NCBI RefSeq assembly: GCF_943913955.1
Contig: NZ_CALUAE010000005.1
Coordinates: 47,702-111,701, forward strand
DNA: 64,000 nucleotides
Direction: 5' to 3'
Origin: Mycolicibacterium bacteremicum
GTDB lineage: Bacteria; Actinomycetota; Actinomycetes; Mycobacteriales; Mycobacteriaceae
In this document: positions 9,585 to 20,136 of the stretch, piece by piece
How positions within the stretch are numbered: the first letter of the stretch is position 1
Layout of the letters: every line of letters begins with the position of its first letter
Program-made: the position numbers and the translations under genes
Notes under the pieces: generated by a model
What the model was told of the DNA's origin: nothing
Seen by the model: the letters and a program-made list of their open reading frames with translations, nothing else
Databases searched by the model: none

Positions 9585-11841
9585 CGTCCAGATCGCCTGC
9601 CGTGTGGTCCTGTTCCACCGTGCCAAGCTTGGCCGCCAATCCCTTCCTCAAGGCTGCGATTCCGTAGGTACCGACGACATCAAAGTTGCGATCACCAAAA
9701 TGGTGCTCTTCAAGCAGCGGAAGGATGTCGGTGCGCCACATCCGCTCGATCGCCTTGCCTGCTGGATCACTGGCTACCTTGTGCCGCATGAAGTATGACG
9801 GCCCAATCTTGAAATCGGTGTCGCGGATGCGGGAGTTCAGTTCTTCGTGAAGATCGGCGACGCCCGCCGAGTAACTGTTGGCTCTCAACCAACTTCGTAG
9901 GATGCCGTTCGTGGGTACTTCCGCGGGATGAAGCGGAAGAAAGGCAAACCGACGTCGCAGAGCCGCGTCGACGAGCGCTATGGACCGGTCTGCAGTGTTC
10001 ATAGTGCCGATGACGAAAATATTCTTGGGTAGAGAGAACGGTTCGGAACTGTCCGATGAGTACATGAGATCGATGGCTTCGTCACGATACTCAAGGAGGA
10101 AGTACAGCTCACCAAAAATTTTGGGCAGGTTGCCTCTGTTGATTTCGTCGATGATGAGGACGAACGCAGCATCAGGGTTGTCTGCTGCTTTGTCGACGAG
10201 GGATCGCAGCGGTCCGGCCTTGAGCGCGAATCCAATTTGACCGCTCGAGTCGCGCTGCGGCCGGAAACCTTCAAAGAAATCCTCGTATGAGTACGCGGGA
10301 TGGAACTGTACGACCTTGACGTTCGCCTTATCCGTGACGTGTCGCGCAAGTTCCTGCGCGATGTAAGTCTTGCCTGTGCCGGGCGGGCCATAGAAGATAA
10401 GTTGTCGACGTTCGCGTAGCAGCTCGACACAGTCCTGGAGCCAGTCGACGCCGACGTGGATTCGCCGCGCCAGTGCTTCATTCGCATCACGAATCTGAAC
10501 TTCAGAGCCTCCCGTGGGTGTCGGACGCCGCTCCGCGAGCCCGACTAGGACGTCTAGATGCTGACTCATATCGAGCACTTCGCCCTGAGCGCTCAGCCGC
10601 GCAGCAACGTCGGTCGGCACTTCCGACAGGGAACACGATTGGTCAAACCACGTCACAGACCGCCGGAGGTTCGATCGCCCGTCACTGCTATTTGCGAACT
10701 CCGCAGGACCAGTGACCGTACCGAAGAAAACAGTCTCCCCGCTGACCGTGACGACAAGGTCATCGGCATGGATTCGCTTCAGGAAAGAGTAGAACTCGTC
10801 GAACTTCTCTTGGCGTGCCGCATATCCAGACGTGCGGTAGTCCTCGTCTACTAAAGCTTTCAATTCTTCGCGGGTGACGTCAACATCCACGGGGCGCAAC
10901 AAGCTAGCAGCTAGGGACACCGACTGCTTCTGCCGCCAGACGGGCACCATGTCGATCCCTCTGACGTTACCCCCGTTTACCTTCCACGCGTGACGAACTT
11001 TGTCTGTAGGCTCTGCGGTACCGGTCTTCTGCCAACGAGTAAGCCACGGATCGACGTATAGGTCGACATGACCGCCTTCGGTGCCCGTGATTGCTTCGTA
11101 TATCCGTGCAAGGTCGACATCGACATCGCCGGCCGAATCAGCCAGATACTCTTCTGCGAAGGCGTCCCGCATCGCCGTGCGATGGATGGTATTCACAATC
11201 GGCAAAAAGAACTGCGGGAAAGCGAGATACAGCAAGGACTGACGTTGCGCCGACTGCCCAGTTGGGACCGTGTCGACCTCCACGCGGAACAGCAACGGAT
11301 CAACCAGAGCTTCCGCGCGCCGATTCTCGGGCAGTTTCTTGAAATGGCTGGCAACCTGGATCAGATAGGAGATCTGAGCCCAGCGGTAGGTCGTGAATGC
11401 CTGTCCGCCATGAAAGACCCCGCCCGCAAGCAGCGCTGATCTCACGTCAGTCGGCAGTACTACCGGGTCCGAGCTCATATTGAGCACGTCTTCGATCTGT
11501 TTGACCTTGAGCGTCCCGCCGAGGTTGATGATCGGCAGCGCCTGGAGGATCAAGAGCTCAGCAAAAAGTTGAATTGCACCCACTGACGATCCTTCAAGCT
11601 GAACACGCAGCTTCTCGAAGAAGCCGCCCGCGCCCAGTTCAGGCTTGTCGACATAATCACTGGTGAGTTCACCGAGGTGCTGGGCGGTCCAGACCGGCGC
11701 ATCTGGCGTGAGAAGCGAACCGTCAGCACCAAAGCCGACGTCGAGCAGCCGTCGCCCAATCTTCTCGACGGCAATCGACTCGAATCGGCCCAGGGTGCCA
11801 ACTTCGGCTGCGCCAGCCGGGTCTTGTAGTTCCTCGTTCAC
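9553..11841 (-). CDS. mcrB: McrB-like AAA+ GTPase of McrBC
   Basis: The C-terminal ~300 residues form the McrB AAA+ motor: Walker A GPPGTGKT (485-492), Walker B VLIIDEINRG (561-570) and the McrB signature MNTADRS (614-620), followed by DAALRRRFAF with the arginine finger. The motor forms a ring that translocates DNA and drives McrC. The N-terminal ~470 residues replace the E. coli DNA-binding domain and probably read the DNA modification; a beta-rich segment around 360-400 (VVTVSGETVFFGTVTGPAEF) could be a PUA/EVE-like reader, which is a guess from sequence character. Length 762 aa. Overlaps mcrC downstream; 88 bp separate it from the helicase upstream. Confidence 0.9.
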   Translation of the reverse strand: MNEELQDPAGAAEVGTLGRFESIAVEKIGRRLLDVGFGADGSLLTPDAPVWTAQHLGELTSDYVDKPELGAGGFFEKLRVQLEGSSVGAIQLFAELLILQALPIINLGGTLKVKQIEDVLNMSSDPVVLPTDVRSALLAGGVFHGGQAFTTYRWAQISYLIQVASHFKKLPENRRAEALVDPLLFRVEVDTVPTGQSAQRQSLLYLAFPQFFLPIVNTIHRTAMRDAFAEEYLADSAGDVDVDLARIYEAITGTEGGHVDLYVDPWLTRWQKTGTAEPTDKVRHAWKVNGGNVRGIDMVPVWRQKQSVSLAASLLRPVDVDVTREELKALVDEDYRTSGYAARQEKFDEFYSFLKRIHADDLVVTVSGETVFFGTVTGPAEFANSSDGRSNLRRSVTWFDQSCSLSEVPTDVAARLSAQGEVLDMSQHLDVLVGLAERRPTPTGGSEVQIRDANEALARRIHVGVDWLQDCVELLRERRQLIFYGPPGTGKTYIAQELARHVTDKANVKVVQFHPAYSYEDFFEGFRPQRDSSGQIGFALKAGPLRSLVDKAADNPDAAFVLIIDEINRGNLPKIFGELYFLLEYRDEAIDLMYSSDSSEPFSLPKNIFVIGTMNTADRSIALVDAALRRRFAFLPLHPAEVPTNGILRSWLRANSYSAGVADLHEELNSRIRDTDFKIGPSYFMRHKVASDPAGKAIERMWRTDILPLLEEHHFGDRNFDVVGTYGIAALRKGLAAKLGTVEQDHTAGDLDDGDDGSADSD

Positions 11842-11929
11842 GACTCACCCATCCCGATAGTTCCAGTACGCAGACACGCCCGCCACACCAATCGCTGATT
11901 GACTGACTGCCGATCCGAACTAGGCACGG

Positions 11930-14900
11930 TCACACCCCCAACAACGTCAGCGCCGAGCGCCGCGATAGTTCCTCATGGAAACGCGCGTTCCGGTACGACC
12001 GCAGACATCCGTAGCACGAGGTCTCCTCACCGCACTCGCAGCCCGTCACCCGCTTGACGGCCGACTCCAGGACCGGTCCGATATTCTCGGCGATCCGTTT
12101 CGCCGAGCCGGCCCCACCCGGCACGGTGTCGAAGAGCACGATGCTTCGCTTGTGTTCAGAACTCCATGACAGTGCGCCGTCGATGTCGTCTCGCGAGATT
12201 TCCAACGCGTAGGAAGCGCCCTCAAGGATGGCGTACAGCGCCGACAGCCAGTTCGACTCGTGATCCTTCACGTAGGACACGCCGTCGAAGGTGAACTCGG
12301 CGATGTCCGACTGATAGCGATGCCCCAGCGCCACTGTTTCCAGGAACCCATCGCAGTCGCGACCGTTCTCCGGTCGCTGATGCTTCCGTCGCCGGCTCCC
12401 CCGTTCAACAGGTGCCGCCCAACCGCACCATTGGCACATCTGGAACCCCTCGCCGGACCCGTCCGAAACCATTGCCAACCACGCCCGTACACCCGCCCGC
12501 GCAGACACCTTCATCCCGTTCGCTCCGGCCCAGTGGTGCAGACCGATCTCGTCACCATGCGTCTCGACGTAACTCCCGCCGTGCCATCGCCGCTCGGGAG
12601 GTGCGCTGCCCACGTCACGCGAATCAGTCGCGGCGACGAAGCCAAATTCCGGTATCACGAGTGTGCGGATCGACTTGAACGGCTCCATACAGCTCGGGCA
12701 CGGAACCGACGAGTCGAGCTCGCTCCCCCGTTCGAAGCGTCCGCACGTGCCGCACACGCGATACTTGTGCCGGACCAGTTCCTTGCCCGGACGCCGTCTC
12801 AGACCGGCCGAGGTCCACAGCTTGCCTCCGGCAACGATCTGATTCCCGGGTGCGTAATCATAGATCGCCAGCGCCAGATCCCGATCGAGTGCGAGCTTGC
12901 GGCCAACCGAGTCCGCGGCGTTCAGTGTGTTCAGTTCGACGGTATCGACAGGGAATCCGTACTTAGGCAGGATGTTGCGGCTGCCGAGGTGTCCGAGCAG
13001 TGGTCGGCTCAAGATAGTCCGTTTGGTGTCTTCGAGTTGCTTGCTGACCCCGAACTTTCGAGCCTTGACTGATTCGTCGATGCGCTCCTCGATATCAGCG
13101 ACATCTTGGACGAGTTCCTTCTGCACGGACTCCAGCAGCTCGACCAACCGCGGCACCCAGCTACCGTCGTGCACCCCGATCTCAGACTGCACAGCGGCTG
13201 GAAGCGCCTCTTCGAGTGCGTCCTGGACGCCATCGGGTATCGGTGTTAGGAAGTCTTGAACACCGTCCGCTGGCGAGGGACCGCCGTGCTCATCGGGCGT
13301 GAAGAACTGCCCAGCAGACTTAGCCCACTCGCCCTCTTGTTGGTACCGATGCCGGAAGTACGCGGCAAGGGCGATGGAGTGCGCGTGTCGCCGTCCGATG
13401 CGGGCGTTGTCGACCGGCACCCATGGGATGCGCATTTGGCCGGCGATCATCTTGTTCGGCTCTTGGTACTGCGCGAGGTCGTGGGCCGATCGATTGGCAT
13501 AGGTGACAACCAACGCAGCCGAGGCAGCGCGCCGACCTGCTCGTCCTGCTCGCTGGACGTAATTGGCGGTCTTCGGCGGCATGTTCCGCATCACCACCGA
13601 CTGCAGATCGCCGACATCGACGCCGAGCTCAAATGTGGTGGAGCACGAGAGGACATTGACTGCGCCATTGATGAAGTCGCGCTGGATCTCGGCGGCTTCC
13701 TCCGCGCTCCACTGCGCGGTGTGCTCCCGCGCGGTCAGCGGCGCGGTGTTCATCGTTTGGTAGACCGTCCGGTAGTGGTTGGTGTCTTCGCTGGGTTCCG
13801 GCAACTGGAATGGCTTGAGCCGCCCTGAACACCGTCCGTTGGGGCACAGGTCTCGAACCGAGAAGGCGGTCAGCAGTCGACATGTCTCGCACTGGTACCA
13901 CTCGCAGTCGGCGGCATCGGAGACCGACAGCATGCTGCAGTCCAGCTGGTACACGTAGCCGCCAGCTCCCTTTTCAGACTCCGATTTCAGCAAGCCGCTG
14001 GACTCCAGCAGTTTCCAACAGCCCTCCAGGATGCGTTCGGCGGGAGTGTCGTTGCCGAGGTCAGCGAGCACCTTTCGCAGAAAGGTGATGCGGCTGTTTG
14101 TGGTGCCGGTGCCGCTGGGGCTCCAGCTGATGATCTGCTTGACTCGATCAGAGCCGGTTGACCGCATTCTGACGCGGGTGTTCCGTGGAGCGAATCGCTC
14201 GTCCTTGACGTCGACTCGGTCGAGGACAGTAATCGCGCCCTGGAGGCGAACTGTCTTAACCAGCTCGTTCAGTAACGCCCACGACTCGGCTTCGGTGAGG
14301 CCGAGCGAGGTAAATCCGCGCAGAGGGATCGTCGTTGCCGGCCGCAGTGCGATACGCATGAGCCCCAGGCCTTCGAGCGACTGTCGGGTTTCCAGGGACA
14401 TCAACTCGCCCGATACCCACTGGTTCACCGCCTTGCTGATCTCGATGCGACCCATCGATCGCGGGAAATGGCCGGCCGCATCGGCTTTTTCCCGAGTGAG
14501 TTCAGCGAGATCGTTGACGGTGAGATTCCCGCCAGCTGCGGCGGGATCACGCATGGCCTGCGTGAGGTAGCGCCGTTCAAGCATGCGTGTGTAGGTGCGA
14601 TCCAGATACGGGGCGGCGAAGGCCGCTGACTGCCGTGAGTCCGAGAACATGAGGAGCTTGCGTCCGCCGCCGACTTGGTCGGCCGATTCGTCGGTGGCTT
14701 CCGGTAGCTGTTGGTAGAGCGCCGTGGTGACAACCGCTGGCGCCGCGTTGACATCGGTTCGGAGTCTGCGCACACCCTGCCTCGATTGGGTGCCACACTC
14801 CGTGCATCGGCTCATGACCCGTGTTGCGCGAGGGTGCTCGCGCACCAGCATCAGTTCCGCATCGCTGCAACGGGAGGCAGAACATGTCGTGACGCCGGCT

Positions 14901-16558
14901 CCCACAAGCACTCCGCAGCCCGTGCAGAGCCTTCTCGTCGTGGGATCGGAGGCGGCCGATTTGAGGTCGTCCTGTGCCAGAGTGAGCTCGTCGTCGTCGA
15001 TGACAACATCACCTTCGTCGGCAAGCACTAACCAGTTCACCGAACGATCAGCAGCCTTGGCCGGGACAAAGTATTCGTTGCCACCCCGTTGCTGCACGTC
15101 CCCGGCAAGGTGCACCGCACCGCAGCGCTGGCACGTGCCGAACTCGAACACCGCTCGCCCCGTGTCCGGGTCGACTTCGTGGCGTCCGAGAAAAATCCGG
15201 GGACCGTCGTGGTTGAAGCTGACAAATGCGCCCTCAGTAGCCCGCACAAAGAGGTGGTAGCGAGCGGAAAGCACTGGATGGCCGGTCGCGTCGTGGACGC
15301 CACTTCCCAACTCGACCAGCCCATCCAGCTTTTCGGCGGAAGTGTCGTCGCCGGGCCATAGCTGGTCGCGCAGCGTATGGACGTCGACGGGTCCGGAGCT
15401 GAGCGCGTCCTTCAGTTCGACCATCGATCGCTCGCTGGCGAGGGCGTCCGCACCACCCGGCGCTGGGAACACGTCGCTCTGCTCGAGTGTGCCGTCGCGC
15501 AATCCCAGAAGCTGCTCGGCTGTCATGGCCCAGGTCGGGGTCGGACTGTGTGTTGTGCGGACCGGTTCGACAAGGTCTTGCCGTGTCGCATCGCCCTCGA
15601 TGTACTCGCATGGTGCGTCAAATAAGTTGGTCGCGAAGTCCATTGCTTCACCACGCGGGTCGTTGCGCACAGACCCGTTAAGTGAAGCGGACGTGGCGAT
15701 GCACTGCAGGTTTGCCCCCGGGGCGACACGTTGCTTGAGTCGCCGAATCAGCAGTGCGACCTCAGAGCCTTGGGCGCCGTCGTACACGTGAGCCTCGTCC
15801 ATCACGATGAAGCGCCAGGTGCCAGCGTTGGGTCCGTCAAAGAGCACCATGTCTGCGGGGCGAAGCAGCAGGTACTCCAGCATGGCGTAGTTGGTGAGCA
15901 AGAGATGAGGGGGTGTCTGCTGCATTTCGTCACGACTGAGCAGCTCGTTGGGCAACCGCCTCGCTCCCGGGTTTCCCTGGAGGAACTGTGCTTCGGCGTC
16001 GTCGTACCGCTGCTTAGTCTCGCCGGTGTAGCGACCGAACGTGATGTCGGGGACCGACGACAATACCTTGCGCAGGCGCTTCAGCTGATCATTGGCAAGT
16101 GCGTTCATCGGGTAGAGCAGCAACGCACGCACCCCGGGACCTAATGTGCCCTTACAGGATTCTTCGATCAACGCGTTGATGATCGGGATGAGGAAGCTCT
16201 CGGTCTTACCGGAACCGGTTCCGGTGCTGACCACGAGGTTGCGACCGGCGCTGAACTTCCGAACGGCCGTCTCCTGATGCACATAGAGACTTTGATCCAG
16301 CGGGAACGAGGGGCCGAGCCGCTCGAAGTCCTTGTGCAGAACACCCTCGGCTATCAGGTCCCGGCACGTCGCCCCAGTCGCGTAGGGCGGAGTCATCTCA
16401 AGAATGGGCCCCTTGGTGAGCAAGGTGCTGGAGTCAATCTCGGCATCGAACGCCTCGGCGAGCTGCTCATTCCGCGGCGCGAGAAGGGTTTTCAGGTATC
16501 TTTTGTAGCTTCCTTCTATCTGCTTGGCTGTTTGGAGCGGGTCGAGCCGGTCGATCAT
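11930..16558 (-). CDS. Large DEAD/DEAH helicase with C-terminal DUF1998 zinc region, DruE-like
   Basis: A 1,542-residue superfamily 2 helicase. GTGSGKT (113-119) is Walker A and VMDEAHVYD (DEAH 254-257) is motif II. The second RecA domain contains STTFELGVDVGDLQ and QRAGRAGRR (motif VI). The C-terminal part has several cysteine pairs (CGTCGRF, CPSC, CQWCGW) and ends with the DUF1998 signature CECGEETSCYGCLRSYRN. This architecture occurs in DruE of Druantia, in DISARM DrmA/DrmB and in MrfA-like repair helicases. The coupling to a giant unknown protein (its ATG overlaps that gene's stop) best fits Druantia type III. The family (DUF1998 helicase) is certain; the system assignment is moderate. 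Confidence 0.8.
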   Translation of the reverse strand: MIDRLDPLQTAKQIEGSYKRYLKTLLAPRNEQLAEAFDAEIDSSTLLTKGPILEMTPPYATGATCRDLIAEGVLHKDFERLGPSFPLDQSLYVHQETAVRKFSAGRNLVVSTGTGSGKTESFLIPIINALIEESCKGTLGPGVRALLLYPMNALANDQLKRLRKVLSSVPDITFGRYTGETKQRYDDAEAQFLQGNPGARRLPNELLSRDEMQQTPPHLLLTNYAMLEYLLLRPADMVLFDGPNAGTWRFIVMDEAHVYDGAQGSEVALLIRRLKQRVAPGANLQCIATSASLNGSVRNDPRGEAMDFATNLFDAPCEYIEGDATRQDLVEPVRTTHSPTPTWAMTAEQLLGLRDGTLEQSDVFPAPGGADALASERSMVELKDALSSGPVDVHTLRDQLWPGDDTSAEKLDGLVELGSGVHDATGHPVLSARYHLFVRATEGAFVSFNHDGPRIFLGRHEVDPDTGRAVFEFGTCQRCGAVHLAGDVQQRGGNEYFVPAKAADRSVNWLVLADEGDVVIDDDELTLAQDDLKSAASDPTTRRLCTGCGVLVGAGVTTCSASRCSDAELMLVREHPRATRVMSRCTECGTQSRQGVRRLRTDVNAAPAVVTTALYQQLPEATDESADQVGGGRKLLMFSDSRQSAAFAAPYLDRTYTRMLERRYLTQAMRDPAAAGGNLTVNDLAELTREKADAAGHFPRSMGRIEISKAVNQWVSGELMSLETRQSLEGLGLMRIALRPATTIPLRGFTSLGLTEAESWALLNELVKTVRLQGAITVLDRVDVKDERFAPRNTRVRMRSTGSDRVKQIISWSPSGTGTTNSRITFLRKVLADLGNDTPAERILEGCWKLLESSGLLKSESEKGAGGYVYQLDCSMLSVSDAADCEWYQCETCRLLTAFSVRDLCPNGRCSGRLKPFQLPEPSEDTNHYRTVYQTMNTAPLTAREHTAQWSAEEAAEIQRDFINGAVNVLSCSTTFELGVDVGDLQSVVMRNMPPKTANYVQRAGRAGRRAASAALVVTYANRSAHDLAQYQEPNKMIAGQMRIPWVPVDNARIGRRHAHSIALAAYFRHRYQQEGEWAKSAGQFFTPDEHGGPSPADGVQDFLTPIPDGVQDALEEALPAAVQSEIGVHDGSWVPRLVELLESVQKELVQDVADIEERIDESVKARKFGVSKQLEDTKRTILSRPLLGHLGSRNILPKYGFPVDTVELNTLNAADSVGRKLALDRDLALAIYDYAPGNQIVAGGKLWTSAGLRRRPGKELVRHKYRVCGTCGRFERGSELDSSVPCPSCMEPFKSIRTLVIPEFGFVAATDSRDVGSAPPERRWHGGSYVETHGDEIGLHHWAGANGMKVSARAGVRAWLAMVSDGSGEGFQMCQWCGWAAPVERGSRRRKHQRPENGRDCDGFLETVALGHRYQSDIAEFTFDGVSYVKDHESNWLSALYAILEGASYALEISRDDIDGALSWSSEHKRSIVLFDTVPGGAGSAKRIAENIGPVLESAVKRVTGCECGEETSCYGCLRSYRNARFHEELSRRSALTLLGV

Positions 16559-19500
16559 TCATCTTCTCCAATGAGGTCACCGCGTCGGTCGTACAGCACA
16601 GCTGCTTCTGCTATCAGGAGGTCGTTGGCCACTAGCGTCGGGCATAGTTGCGCCATTTGCGCCCAGTTCCGAAGCAAACCCGAGTTCAGGTAGCGGCCTT
16701 CGATCCGGCCGTAGGCCTCGAGCCGCGCGAGGAAAGCGAGGGTGAGCGACTGGGCGGACATGAGCATCCACGGATGCTCGGCGGTGTCGATGCCACGCAA
16801 CCTGTCGAGCCGTATCGTGATGGTCTCGTGCGCCAGCCGCGAGGCTCGTTTGACCGGAGTCAAGACCATCGACAGCTGCTGCTCAAAGTTCGATGACCAC
16901 CCGGAGGCGCCCCACTGGTTGCGGCGGCACAGGCCCTCGTACACGCCGGCACGCAGGTTCGCGTGGTCCAACTGCGCACGCGGTACCTGTTGAATCTCGT
17001 TCAGTTTTGCCTCGATCCGGTTGCCCGGCACGAAACCCAATTCCAGCACAGTAGAGTCAAAACAGGTGTCGTGGAACCGGGCAGTCTTGCCAGTCCGCAG
17101 GAGCTCGGTCAACGGCTCACCGCCTCGATCCCGTAAGTATGCGAGCGTCTCGGCACGCTCGGCGGGAACCTCACGGCGGCGGTTGTACAGCGACGGCAGG
17201 TCGGCGAGTTCGACCATGCATCCAAACCATGGATGCGGGTGCAGCTCGTTGGACGTCACCTCGGCGGTGAAGTTGTGGTTGACGAGCTCGCTGCGGATCA
17301 GCATGGCCATCTTGTCGCTAGCCGAGATGGTGCTGTCTCCGAGACACTCCAAGGCCGTCCGCGGGTCAGCGGTTAGTACCTCGATCAGCGCCGCGAATCG
17401 ATCGCGTTTGTCGTCAGCGTGCAGGGTCGCCAACGCGGTCCACACTTCCGGCCGCACGCCTACTTCATGGAGCGCGGATTTTCCGGTTGCAATGTGTCGC
17501 GCGAGCAATACCTGCTCTGCTGTACCATCTTTCGACCAGCCGGGCTGCTCAACGCGGAACGCCGACGCTGCGGGGACTGCTGGTGCCTCGACCGCCACCC
17601 ACGGGTCGTCGATGAAGAGCTGGCATCGAAGCTCGCCCGCGTCGACGAAGTGCTCTGGAAGCGTCGCACGGCCGTCCATCACCGGGAACGATTCGGGCGC
17701 TCGCCATGGCGCTGTCATCTTCCAGACGTGTACGGACAGACCATCCACCGCCGCAACATCACTGAATACAAGGGTGTTGTCTACGAGGTTTGCGCCCGAG
17801 GCCAGCAGGCGGGGACGCGCCAAGAGCACGGTGACATCGACGGAGCCGGCGTCCGTACGCAGCGTCGCCACCAGGCAGCCGTTCGGATGGCGGCGTGCGG
17901 TATCTGCGAACTGCTGGGTCCGCGATTCGAAGACATCGCCTTGTCTGCGTTTGGGACTCGCGTCCGTCTGAATGAGATCGCCCAGATCGGAGAGGTAGTG
18001 GAGATCGACTCTGTCGACTCCGGGCGCCCGGATGGCGACAAAACGATCCTGTGCGAAATCCTCCGGATCGATCGCGTCCGGCGTCATGCGCCACGCGATG
18101 GGTATGCCTGTTTCGCCGCTGCGGATTTGTACATGCGGCGGCCGAATCAGGACAGAGACGGCACCCGTCTCGTTGTGAACATCGAGTTGCTTGTCGATGG
18201 TGTTGATGCCGAATGGGATCGGGTCGTTCGACTGTTCCGAATCGCCCTCAACCTCGATGGTCGCGGTGCACGTCGATAATCCGCCGGCTACTGGAGTGCG
18301 GATCGCGGGCTCGAACCTCGCACTGATGCCTTCGAGGAGGAACACCACACACCGGGCATCCGATCCCATCGGTCCTGTCACAAGAATCTCGAAGTGCCCC
18401 AGCTGCGCGTCCTCTGCATCGTTGAACGGATCGACGCACGTCTCCTCATCGTCGCCCAGCCACGTTCCGCTCACAAGCCAGTCAGTGTCGCCGACCCGGC
18501 GCACCTGCACCTTCCATTCGGCGGGCGGGCTGGTGTGCGCGGCCGGCAGCATCACCCAGGGCCGCTCGCCATACACAGTGTGTCCTTGCAGTGTGACGAC
18601 ACCGGCCGTCGGCTCGCCGAGAATGAATCTGGGCCGGGCGTCCTTGCGCACCAGACGCTGAGTGCCAACTGCGACCTCGTCGCGCTGAAGTTGAAGGGCA
18701 CCAACGTCATCGAGCTCGACGAAGACGCTTCTCCACCGCAGCCAGCCGGCCGGGCTGCCTGAGTCCTGATACTCGACCTGCCGCCCGGTATACGCGTCGA
18801 CTAGCTGGTGGTCCTCTGGGAAGACCGCCCACACGGAGTCCTTCAGACCGTCGCGACGCGCGATGTGGCGGCCTTTGTCATCAAAGATGAGCAACGGGTC
18901 TGCCTGGACTACCAGCGGTAGAGAAGACGATGTCGTGGCCGGGTGCGAGACGATCGCTTCGCGGATGGGCCCGGGTACCGCGGCGCGGGCGGTCGCTGTG
19001 TGGTTTCCACCGCCCCAGGTGCGTCCGGCGTGGACCTCCCTGACTTCGCCGTCGAGCGAGACTCGCCACGGTGAGTCTGTGCCCTCTGCCGGCGTGGGCA
19101 GCTCAAGCACAATCTCGTCGTCGTCAACTAGATAGACCACCGATGGTCGCGCGACGGTGCCGGCGCTGTTACGGCGGCGTGGAATCTGGAGCGGTGCATC
19201 TTTGAGCTGTTGTATCAGCTCGTCGAGCAGCACGCTGGGCAGCCCAGTCGTGCCGGAGTTGAGGTCACGATCGAAGATCGCTGGGTCAACCGTGGCTTCC
19301 TGGATGAACTCGATTATTCGGTCGAGGATGTCGGCTGCGAACTCCGCACCGTTGACGAGGAAGTTCCGCACTGGCACGTCCAGGGTCAACGTGCGGTGCT
19401 CCTTGCCAGGTTCCCGTAGCCACTCCATGACCGCTGCCCCGGTCGCTGGTCTGCCTTGAGTGATGTGGTCATTGATGACGACCAGCAGGTCGCGTAACGA

Positions 19501-19944
19501 GTGGATGGGTATGCCCGCGTGCAGGGCCAGCATCATGACGTACTTGCGGTTGCTTTCGCGTTCGATGTCCGGGAATCGCGCGAGCGAAAACTTGTCGAGG
19601 ATGTCGACGATGCTTCGCCGGATGTCGTTCTCGAAGTCGGCATCGCGGACGAGCCCCATCTCATCCCAATAGCTCTCCCAGTACGCGCCGTGGTCGTATG
19701 CCAACGCAGCATGGCCCACCAACGTCAACAACGTCAGAGCCGGATAACGCTTGATGATCTTGCGGTGGGGAACGTCCTGCTTTGCGAGCTGGCGGATCGC
19801 GGACCCGAATTTGCGTTGCGTTTGTCGGACGTCGTCTTCGGAGAAGTCGGTCTCGATCACCAGGCTTACGGGCTGCAACAGCGAACGCCAGCGGTGCTCC
19901 TCGTCGCTGATCCACTCCGACAAGGTTCGATCGTCCGACAACAT
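16555..19944 (-). CDS. Giant protein of unknown function paired with DUF1998 helicase, DruH-like
   Basis: A 1,129-residue protein without recognisable catalytic motifs, signal peptide or membrane segments. The middle (about 280-800) is beta-rich and resembles stacked immunoglobulin-like domains (repeated stretches such as WRVSLDGEVREV, WKVQVRRVGDTDWLVSG). The N- and C-terminal thirds look helical. Its stop overlaps the start of the helicase gene by four bases, so the two are made together. Size and pairing match DruH of Druantia type III, in which DruH and DruE alone form the system. I assign it by context rather than by a motif. It is the first gene of the long minus-strand array, so the promoter should lie in 19945-20136. 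Confidence 0.6.
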   Translation of the reverse strand: MLSDDRTLSEWISDEEHRWRSLLQPVSLVIETDFSEDDVRQTQRKFGSAIRQLAKQDVPHRKIIKRYPALTLLTLVGHAALAYDHGAYWESYWDEMGLVRDADFENDIRRSIVDILDKFSLARFPDIERESNRKYVMMLALHAGIPIHSLRDLLVVINDHITQGRPATGAAVMEWLREPGKEHRTLTLDVPVRNFLVNGAEFAADILDRIIEFIQEATVDPAIFDRDLNSGTTGLPSVLLDELIQQLKDAPLQIPRRRNSAGTVARPSVVYLVDDDEIVLELPTPAEGTDSPWRVSLDGEVREVHAGRTWGGGNHTATARAAVPGPIREAIVSHPATTSSSLPLVVQADPLLIFDDKGRHIARRDGLKDSVWAVFPEDHQLVDAYTGRQVEYQDSGSPAGWLRWRSVFVELDDVGALQLQRDEVAVGTQRLVRKDARPRFILGEPTAGVVTLQGHTVYGERPWVMLPAAHTSPPAEWKVQVRRVGDTDWLVSGTWLGDDEETCVDPFNDAEDAQLGHFEILVTGPMGSDARCVVFLLEGISARFEPAIRTPVAGGLSTCTATIEVEGDSEQSNDPIPFGINTIDKQLDVHNETGAVSVLIRPPHVQIRSGETGIPIAWRMTPDAIDPEDFAQDRFVAIRAPGVDRVDLHYLSDLGDLIQTDASPKRRQGDVFESRTQQFADTARRHPNGCLVATLRTDAGSVDVTVLLARPRLLASGANLVDNTLVFSDVAAVDGLSVHVWKMTAPWRAPESFPVMDGRATLPEHFVDAGELRCQLFIDDPWVAVEAPAVPAASAFRVEQPGWSKDGTAEQVLLARHIATGKSALHEVGVRPEVWTALATLHADDKRDRFAALIEVLTADPRTALECLGDSTISASDKMAMLIRSELVNHNFTAEVTSNELHPHPWFGCMVELADLPSLYNRRREVPAERAETLAYLRDRGGEPLTELLRTGKTARFHDTCFDSTVLELGFVPGNRIEAKLNEIQQVPRAQLDHANLRAGVYEGLCRRNQWGASGWSSNFEQQLSMVLTPVKRASRLAHETITIRLDRLRGIDTAEHPWMLMSAQSLTLAFLARLEAYGRIEGRYLNSGLLRNWAQMAQLCPTLVANDLLIAEAAVLYDRRGDLIGEDE

Positions 19945-20136
19945 GCCCCCCGTATGTAGCTCCTCAGCACTTTAGGACACGAGACCGACAATCGGGATGA
20001 TTACTGAGACCGACCTCAGCAAATATTGACGTAGTCGCCGAAAAATTGCGCTCCGTGGATCAGTCGATGCTCCGATCGATTTGCTACATAGCCCCCTGGC
20101 ATCCCACAGCCGGCACTCAAGTCCAGTCGCTGTGCC

